Positions 6,400 to 10,542 of a DNA stretch of 10,542 nt are shown piece by piece. Position 1 is the stretch's first letter. Each line of letters opens with the position of its first letter. Location: positions 1 through 10,542 of the forward strand of contig JAUVBI010000093.1 in NCBI GenBank assembly GCA_030591305.1, read 5' to 3'. The notes under the pieces are model-generated. The model was not told the DNA's origin. It did no database searches and saw nothing but the letters and a program-made list of their open reading frames with translations. This DNA is from Pseudomonadota bacterium. GTDB taxonomy: Bacteria > Pseudomonadota > Gammaproteobacteria > Pseudomonadales > Halieaceae. Made by a program: the position numbers and the translations under genes.

Positions 6400-6876
6400 A
6401 TGTTGTCAGAAACAGCACATGTAGTAGCCGTGGAGTCCGACAGCGTGTGGGTCGAGACAATCCGTGAGAGTACCTGTGGTAGCTGCGACGCGCGCAAGGG
6501 CTGTGGCCATAGCCTGCTGAACCGTATTTCTTCCGGACGTCGTAACTATATCGAAGTCTTTTCCGGCACCCTTGCGGCTGCCGATTGCACAGTTGACGAT
6601 CATGTGTGCATCAGTATCCCGGAGAAAGTGATACTGCAGGGCTCGCTGTTAGTGTACATGTTGCCGCTGATTACGATGCTTGCTGGCGCAGTTCTGGCCA
6701 CTACGGTGGTTCGGGGCAACCCGGACTTCCTGGCTATCCTGGGTGCCGCAGGCGGGTTTTCTTTGGGTGTTGCACTGGTGCGCTGGCATGCATGGCAGCA
6801 CCGTTCCGACAAATCCCTACAGCCCAGCCTGGTGTCGCTGGTCAGTTCCTCTGCTGAAATTATTACCGTTAGTTAG
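6400..6876 (+). CDS. rseC: RseC/MucC family inner-membrane protein
   Basis: RseC is an accessory member of the sigma-E operon. In E. coli it also contributes, with the Rsx complex, to re-reducing the SoxR Fe-S sensor. The 158-residue product has the family N-terminal domain with a C-x2-C-x5-C motif (Cys 26, 29, 35; STCGSCDARKGCG). This is followed by VCISIPEKVILQGSLLVYMLPL, with two membrane segments at about 79-104 and 110-128 and a basic end. Two further Cys (63 and 70) lie between the motif and the membrane. The ATG at 6400 lies 2 bp after the rseB stop; GTG 6385 would overlap rseB and add five residues. The lack of a clear Shine-Dalgarno suggests translational coupling. Confidence 0.93.
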   Translation: MLSETAHVVAVESDSVWVETIRESTCGSCDARKGCGHSLLNRISSGRRNYIEVFSGTLAAADCTVDDHVCISIPEKVILQGSLLVYMLPLITMLAGAVLATTVVRGNPDFLAILGAAGGFSLGVALVRWHAWQHRSDKSLQPSLVSLVSSSAEIITVS

Positions 6877-6921
6877 GCCGTGTCCGGCGCACTCAACACA
6901 AACTTGTCAAATGATCATGGA

Positions 6922-8340
6922 ATGAAAATTATGATGCGAGTCACTACTACTTTTTTGGCCGGCTGCCTGTTGCTGGCCAGCTCTCTTTTGTCGGCGGCAC
7001 AGGCATCTGCGGCCGGGTTGCCGGAGTTTACCAAGATCGTAAAAGACAGTTCGCCGGCGGTCGTGAAGATACTTGTTGAACACAAAACTTCCCGCACTGG
7101 CCAGCATCAAATTGACCCCAGGGATATCCCGGAGCCCCTGCGTAGATTTTTTCAATACCGGGGTTCTCCCCAACAACAGCGGCAACAAGTGTCCATGGGC
7201 TCCGGCTTTATTATCTCGAGTGACGGCTACATCGTGACCAATAATCATGTGGTAGAGGGCGCAGACAGTGTCCTGGTGCGCCTGAGTGACCGCCGTGAAT
7301 TTGACGCAGAAATTATCGGTACCGATCCGCGTTCGGATCTCGCCCTGTTGCGTATCGAGGCAAAAAAATTGCCAACTCTGACCCTGGCCAAGGCTGGCGA
7401 ATTAGAGGTGGGTGAGTGGGTGCTGGCCATTGGCTCTCCCTTTGGGCTCGATTTCTCGGTGTCTGCCGGAATAGTCAGTGCCAAGGGTCGCAGTCTTCCC
7501 ACGGAGCAGAACGAGAACTACGTGCCCTTTATCCAGACCGATGTCGCTATCAATCCAGGTAATTCCGGGGGGCCGCTGTTTAACCTGGATGGTGAGGTTG
7601 TGGGGGTGAATTCACAGATTTTCACCCGCAGTGGGGGCTCCATTGGTTTGTCCTTTGCCATTCCCGTCAGTGTGGTGCGCAATGTGGTGGCTCAACTGAA
7701 AGACGGTGGTCGCGTAACCCGGGGCTGGCTGGGGGTCACTATCCAGAATATCGACAAAAATCTGGCAGAATCCTTTGGTCTGGACAGGCCCCATGGTGCC
7801 CTGATTGCACAGCTTGCGCCGGATGGCCCGGCAGAAAAATCGGGCCTGAAAGCGGGGGATGTAATTATCGCTTTCGATGGCAAGGATGTTGAAGATTCTG
7901 CCCATCTTCCCCATATCGTGGGCCTGATGGAACCGGGGTCTACCGTCCCTGTTGTGGTTGTGCGCAATCGCAAGGAAAAGACGGTTGAGGTGAAAATAGG
8001 CGGCCTGGATGCCGATGACAGCTATGCCCTGACCAGCCAGAAAACCGATGGCGGCTATGGTGGCCGCCTGGGACTGATCATCGAGGTGGTGCCCGATGAA
8101 GTGCTGGAACGCCTCGGTATCAGTGGTGGTGTGGTAGTGCGCAAGGTTGTATCGGGCTCCACGGCGGCGGAGTCAGGCATTGTACCCGGTGATATCATCA
8201 CACTTATCGGCTCTTCGCTCATTGCAGGTAAAGCCAGCTTTGAGGATGTGGTGGATCACTTGGAAGCGGGTAGTTCCGTGCCGGTGCGCCTGTTGCGCCG
8301 GGGTTCGCCGCTGTTTATCGGCCTTAGACTAGACGACTAG
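6922..8340 (+). CDS. mucD: MucD/DegP-type periplasmic serine protease (HtrA family)
   Basis: This HtrA/Do protease degrades or holds misfolded envelope proteins and in Pseudomonas dampens AlgU signalling. The 472-residue product (MucD is 474) has a Sec signal peptide at about 1-31 ending QASAAG. A trypsin-like domain carries the triad His 109 (TNNHVVEG), Asp 139 (DPRSDLALL) and Ser 215 (NPGNSGGPL). Two PDZ domains follow, at about 265-355 (RGWLGVTIQNI start) and 383-467. The LA loop is short and Gln-rich (QQQRQQ at 84-89). ATG 6922 is chosen for the basic start MKIMMR; ATG 6931 is better spaced from GGA, and a GTG at 6880 adds an unlikely 14 residues. It lies 45 bp after rseC with no promoter that I recognise between, so it is probably the last gene of the rpoE operon. 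Confidence 0.96.
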   Translation: MKIMMRVTTTFLAGCLLLASSLLSAAQASAAGLPEFTKIVKDSSPAVVKILVEHKTSRTGQHQIDPRDIPEPLRRFFQYRGSPQQQRQQVSMGSGFIISSDGYIVTNNHVVEGADSVLVRLSDRREFDAEIIGTDPRSDLALLRIEAKKLPTLTLAKAGELEVGEWVLAIGSPFGLDFSVSAGIVSAKGRSLPTEQNENYVPFIQTDVAINPGNSGGPLFNLDGEVVGVNSQIFTRSGGSIGLSFAIPVSVVRNVVAQLKDGGRVTRGWLGVTIQNIDKNLAESFGLDRPHGALIAQLAPDGPAEKSGLKAGDVIIAFDGKDVEDSAHLPHIVGLMEPGSTVPVVVVRNRKEKTVEVKIGGLDADDSYALTSQKTDGGYGGRLGLIIEVVPDEVLERLGISGGVVVRKVVSGSTAAESGIVPGDIITLIGSSLIAGKASFEDVVDHLEAGSSVPVRLLRRGSPLFIGLRLDD

Positions 8341-8368
8341 TTACAGGCCCCGGTCGATAGGGTACAAT
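8341..8368 (+). promoter_or_regulatory. Likely sigma-70 promoter for lepA-lepB
   Basis: TTACAG at 8341-8346 and TACAAT at 8363-8368 are separated by 16 bp. The pair starts directly after the mucD stop codon. Transcription would begin near 8375, giving a leader of about 55 nt that contains the hairpin at 8382-8399. This would uncouple lepA from the stress operon. Confidence 0.5.
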
Positions 8369-8381
8369 CGCGCGTCTTTTT

Positions 8382-8399
8382 GCCGCCATCCGTGGCGGC
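8382..8399 (+). terminator. GC-rich hairpin in the mucD-lepA gap
   Basis: GCCGCCA (8382-8388) pairs perfectly with TGGCGGC (8393-8399) around a TCCG loop. A T-rich but interrupted tail follows (TTACCCTTTT, 8400-8409) and TTTTT precedes it. It could end the mucD transcript or act as an attenuator in the lepA leader; with the interrupted T run, termination may be partial. Confidence 0.5.
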
Positions 8400-8430
8400 T
8401 TACCCTTTTAGCCAACTCGAGCTTGAGACC

Positions 8431-10230
8431 GTGAGCGACCTCAGTCATATTCGCAATTTTTCTATTATCGCCCATATCGACCACGGGAAATCGACCCTGG
8501 CCGATCGGTTTATCCAGCACTGTGGTGGGCTCAGTGATAGAGAAATGAATTCCCAAGTGCTGGATTCTATGGATATCGAGCGGGAGCGGGGTATTACCAT
8601 CAAGGCGCAGAGCGTCACTCTGGATTACCATGCCAGGGACGGTGAAACCTATCAGTTGAACTTTATTGATACACCCGGGCACGTAGATTTTTCCTATGAG
8701 GTGTCCCGCTCTCTGGCGGCCTGCGAGGGCGCTCTGCTGGTGGTCGATGCAGGGCAGGGCGTTGAGGCGCAATCGGTGGCCAACTGCTATACGGCTATTG
8801 AGCAGGGCCTTGAGGTTCTCCCCATCCTGAATAAAATGGATCTGCCCCAGGCAGACCCGGACAAAGTCTCCCACGAAATTGAAGAAATTATCGGTATCGA
8901 TGCGACCGATGCCTGCCAGGTCAGCGCTAAGACGGGCTTGGGAATAGAGGATACGCTGGAGGCGATTGTCACCAGAATTCCCCCACCCGAGGGCGACAGG
9001 GAGGCACCCCTACAGGCCCTGATCATCGATTCCTGGTTTGATAACTACCTTGGTGTGGTATCGCTGGTGCGGGTCAAGAACGGTGTTTTGCGCAAGCGCG
9101 ATAAAATCATGGCGAAAACTATTGGTAGGGCGCACCAGGTGGACAGTCTGGGTATATTTACCCCGAAACGGGTAATGCAGGACGTTCTACAGGCCGGTGA
9201 AGTGGGTTTTGTGGTGGCCGGTATCAAGGATATTCACGGGGCTCCTGTGGGTGACACCCTGATTCATGCCAAACAAACCGATGTGGCGGCCCTGCCCGGG
9301 TTTCAGCGCGTTAAGCCCCAGGTTTATGCGGGTATTTTTACCATATCCTCGGATGACTACGAGGATTTTCGCGAGGCACTGGCTAAATTGACCCTCAACG
9401 ATGCCTCCCTGTTTTACGAGCCAGAGACTTCGGATGCCCTGGGTTTTGGTTTTCGTATCGGTTTTCTGGGTATGTTACACATGGAGATCATCCAGGAGCG
9501 CCTGGAGCGCGAGTACAACCTGGACCTCATCACCACTGCCCCCACTGTCATCTACGAGATTGTGAAGAAGAACGGCGATGTTGTTACCGTGGATAACCCC
9601 TCGGCACTTCCCGATGCGGGCGATATAGAGGAAATGCGCGAGCCCATAGCCCGCTGCCACATTCTGGTACCCCAGGAGTACCTGGGCAATGTCATTACCC
9701 TCTGTGTCGAAAAACGCGGTATGCAGATAGACATGCAATTTCTGGGCGCTCAAGTCTCGCTCACCTACGATATTCCCATGTCAGAAGTGGTAATGGATTT
9801 TTTCGATCGGTTGAAGTCGGTCAGTCGGGGTTATGCTTCATTGGATTACGGCTTTGAACGTTTTGAGGCCGCCAATCTCGCCAGATTGGATGTACTGATA
9901 AATGGCGAGCGGGTAGACGCACTGGCGATTATTGTGCACCGGGATCATGTGCAGAACAGGGGTCGGGTATTAACGGAAAAAATGAAAGAACTCATTCCAC
10001 GGCAGATGTTTGATGTGGCTATACAGGCCGCTGTAGGCGGTAAAATTGTGGCCAGGCAAACGGTGAAAGCACTGCGCAAAAATGTGACCGCAAAGTGTTA
10101 TGGTGGTGATATTTCACGAAAACGGAAGTTGCTTGAAAAACAGAAGGCCGGTAAAAAGAGGATGAAACAGGTGGGAAATGTCGAAATTCCGCAATCTGCC
10201 TTTCTTGCCGTGCTGAAAACAGATGGCTGA
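8431..10230 (+). CDS. lepA: Elongation factor 4 (LepA), translational GTPase
   Basis: LepA is a ribosome-associated GTPase linked to back-translocation in vitro and to 30S subunit assembly and stress tolerance in vivo. From GTG 8431 the product is 599 residues, the same as E. coli LepA. It begins [22 protein letters not shown], with the P-loop at 14-22. Other GTPase motifs are ERGITIKAQ (52-60), DTPGH (80-84), NKMD (134-137) and SAKTG (165-169). The LepA-specific C-terminal domain is intact ([18 protein letters not shown], then [28 protein letters not shown]). An in-frame TTG at 8380 lies in the hairpin region and would add 17 residues unlike the family. The Shine-Dalgarno is modest (TTGAGA). 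lepB follows after 24 bp, the usual lepAB operon. Confidence 0.98.
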   Translation: MSDLSHIRNFSIIAHIDHGKSTLADRFIQHCGGLSDREMNSQVLDSMDIERERGITIKAQSVTLDYHARDGETYQLNFIDTPGHVDFSYEVSRSLAACEGALLVVDAGQGVEAQSVANCYTAIEQGLEVLPILNKMDLPQADPDKVSHEIEEIIGIDATDACQVSAKTGLGIEDTLEAIVTRIPPPEGDREAPLQALIIDSWFDNYLGVVSLVRVKNGVLRKRDKIMAKTIGRAHQVDSLGIFTPKRVMQDVLQAGEVGFVVAGIKDIHGAPVGDTLIHAKQTDVAALPGFQRVKPQVYAGIFTISSDDYEDFREALAKLTLNDASLFYEPETSDALGFGFRIGFLGMLHMEIIQERLEREYNLDLITTAPTVIYEIVKKNGDVVTVDNPSALPDAGDIEEMREPIARCHILVPQEYLGNVITLCVEKRGMQIDMQFLGAQVSLTYDIPMSEVVMDFFDRLKSVSRGYASLDYGFERFEAANLARLDVLINGERVDALAIIVHRDHVQNRGRVLTEKMKELIPRQMFDVAIQAAVGGKIVARQTVKALRKNVTAKCYGGDISRKRKLLEKQKAGKKRMKQVGNVEIPQSAFLAVLKTDG

Positions 10231-10254
10231 GCAAACGCTAAACAAGGGCGACTA

Positions 10255-10542
10255 ATGACAATCGATTTCCCACTCATTCTGGTAATACTGGTATTTGGCA
10301 CGGGCTTTATCTGGGCCTGTGATGCCGCATTCCTGGCTCCGGGGCGGCGCCGTGCTGTCGTCGCATTGCGCGACCAGTTTCCCAACTGGGAGGACAGCGG
10401 CAGCTCCCAGGCCAAAAAATACCAGGCCAAGGCTCTGAAGTCCTCTATCGAGCCCCTGTTTGTAGAGTATGCCAAGTCTTTTTTCCCGGTTCTGTTTGTG
10501 GTCTTTGTCTTGCGCTCCTTTTTGGTGGAGCCCTTTCAGATC
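10255..10542 (+). CDS. lepB: Signal peptidase I (LepB), N-terminal part (runs off right edge)
   Basis: Signal peptidase I is an inner-membrane Ser/Lys protease that removes signal peptides from exported proteins. The 96 visible codons begin MTIDFPLILVILVFGTGFIWACDAAFLAPGRR, the first membrane segment. A hydrophilic loop with SSQAKKYQAKAL follows, then SFFPVLFVVFVLRSFLVEPFQI. That last block is the second membrane segment leading into the catalytic PSGSM box, which would begin immediately after the window ends. The active-site Ser and Lys are therefore not visible. AAGGG lies 6 nt before the ATG. Position directly after lepA supports the call. Confidence 0.95.
   Translation, partial: MTIDFPLILVILVFGTGFIWACDAAFLAPGRRRAVVALRDQFPNWEDSGSSQAKKYQAKALKSSIEPLFVEYAKSFFPVLFVVFVLRSFLVEPFQI

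Noticed and set aside
6904..6935. TTGTCA and TATGAT before mucD as its own promoter
   Set aside because: The spacer is 20 bp and the -10 would overlap the mucD start codons.
8658..8684. GAACTT box inside lepA as another sigma-E promoter
   Set aside because: At 16 bp spacing the sequence is CACGT, unlike TCTRA; a chance match within coding sequence.
8341..8874. Minus-strand open frame of 177 codons opposite the start of lepA
   Set aside because: Antisense to the GTPase domain of lepA and covers its promoter gap; no recognisable domain or ribosome site.

Overview
The window is a core chromosomal segment of a gammaproteobacterium. The order [ygfZ]-[sdhE-ygfX]-[nadB]-[rpoE-rseA-rseB-rseC]-[mucD]-[lepA-lepB] is the arrangement seen, with variations, in Pseudomonas, Shewanella, Vibrio and relatives. 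The anti-sigma factor resembles Pseudomonas MucA more than E. coli RseA, and a mucD-type protease is built into the cluster. A bactofilin gene lies on the left edge. Together these suggest a pseudomonad-like or marine Cellvibrionales-type bacterium; that placement is inference, with low confidence at genus level. I see no transposase, phage gene, CRISPR array, tRNA or rRNA.

Layout. The left edge holds the N-terminal part of a bactofilin (minus strand, running off the window), preceded by ygfZ (minus). Divergent from ygfZ is sdhE, overlapped at its 3' end by a ygfX/cptA-like membrane protein gene (plus). A 127-bp convergent gap with a long nested inverted repeat separates ygfX from nadB (minus). 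The 277-bp divergent region between nadB and rpoE carries an extended -10 promoter for nadB and two tandem sigma-E-type promoters for rpoE, exactly 64 bp apart. Then comes a compact plus-strand operon: rpoE (algU), rseA (mucA), rseB (mucB), rseC (mucC) and mucD. After a 90-bp gap with a likely sigma-70 promoter and a small GC-rich hairpin come lepA and the first 96 codons of lepB, which runs off the right edge.

How the genes work together. RpoE is an envelope-stress sigma factor. It is held at the membrane by the single-pass anti-sigma factor RseA, whose periplasmic part is shielded by RseB. RseC is an inner-membrane accessory protein, and MucD is a periplasmic serine protease/chaperone that removes misfolded proteins. 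The tandem promoters imply that RpoE drives its own operon. YgfZ (Fe-S protein maintenance), SdhE (FAD attachment to succinate dehydrogenase) and NadB (a FAD-dependent relative of the SdhA/FrdA flavoproteins) form a cofactor-themed left half. LepA (EF4) and LepB (signal peptidase I) link translation and protein export on the right.

Nearly everything is recognisable core biology, and I do not see a new multi-gene system. The best leads are regulatory or structural: the nested palindrome after ygfX, the duplicated sigma-E promoter, the hairpin in the lepA leader, and several start-site ambiguities.
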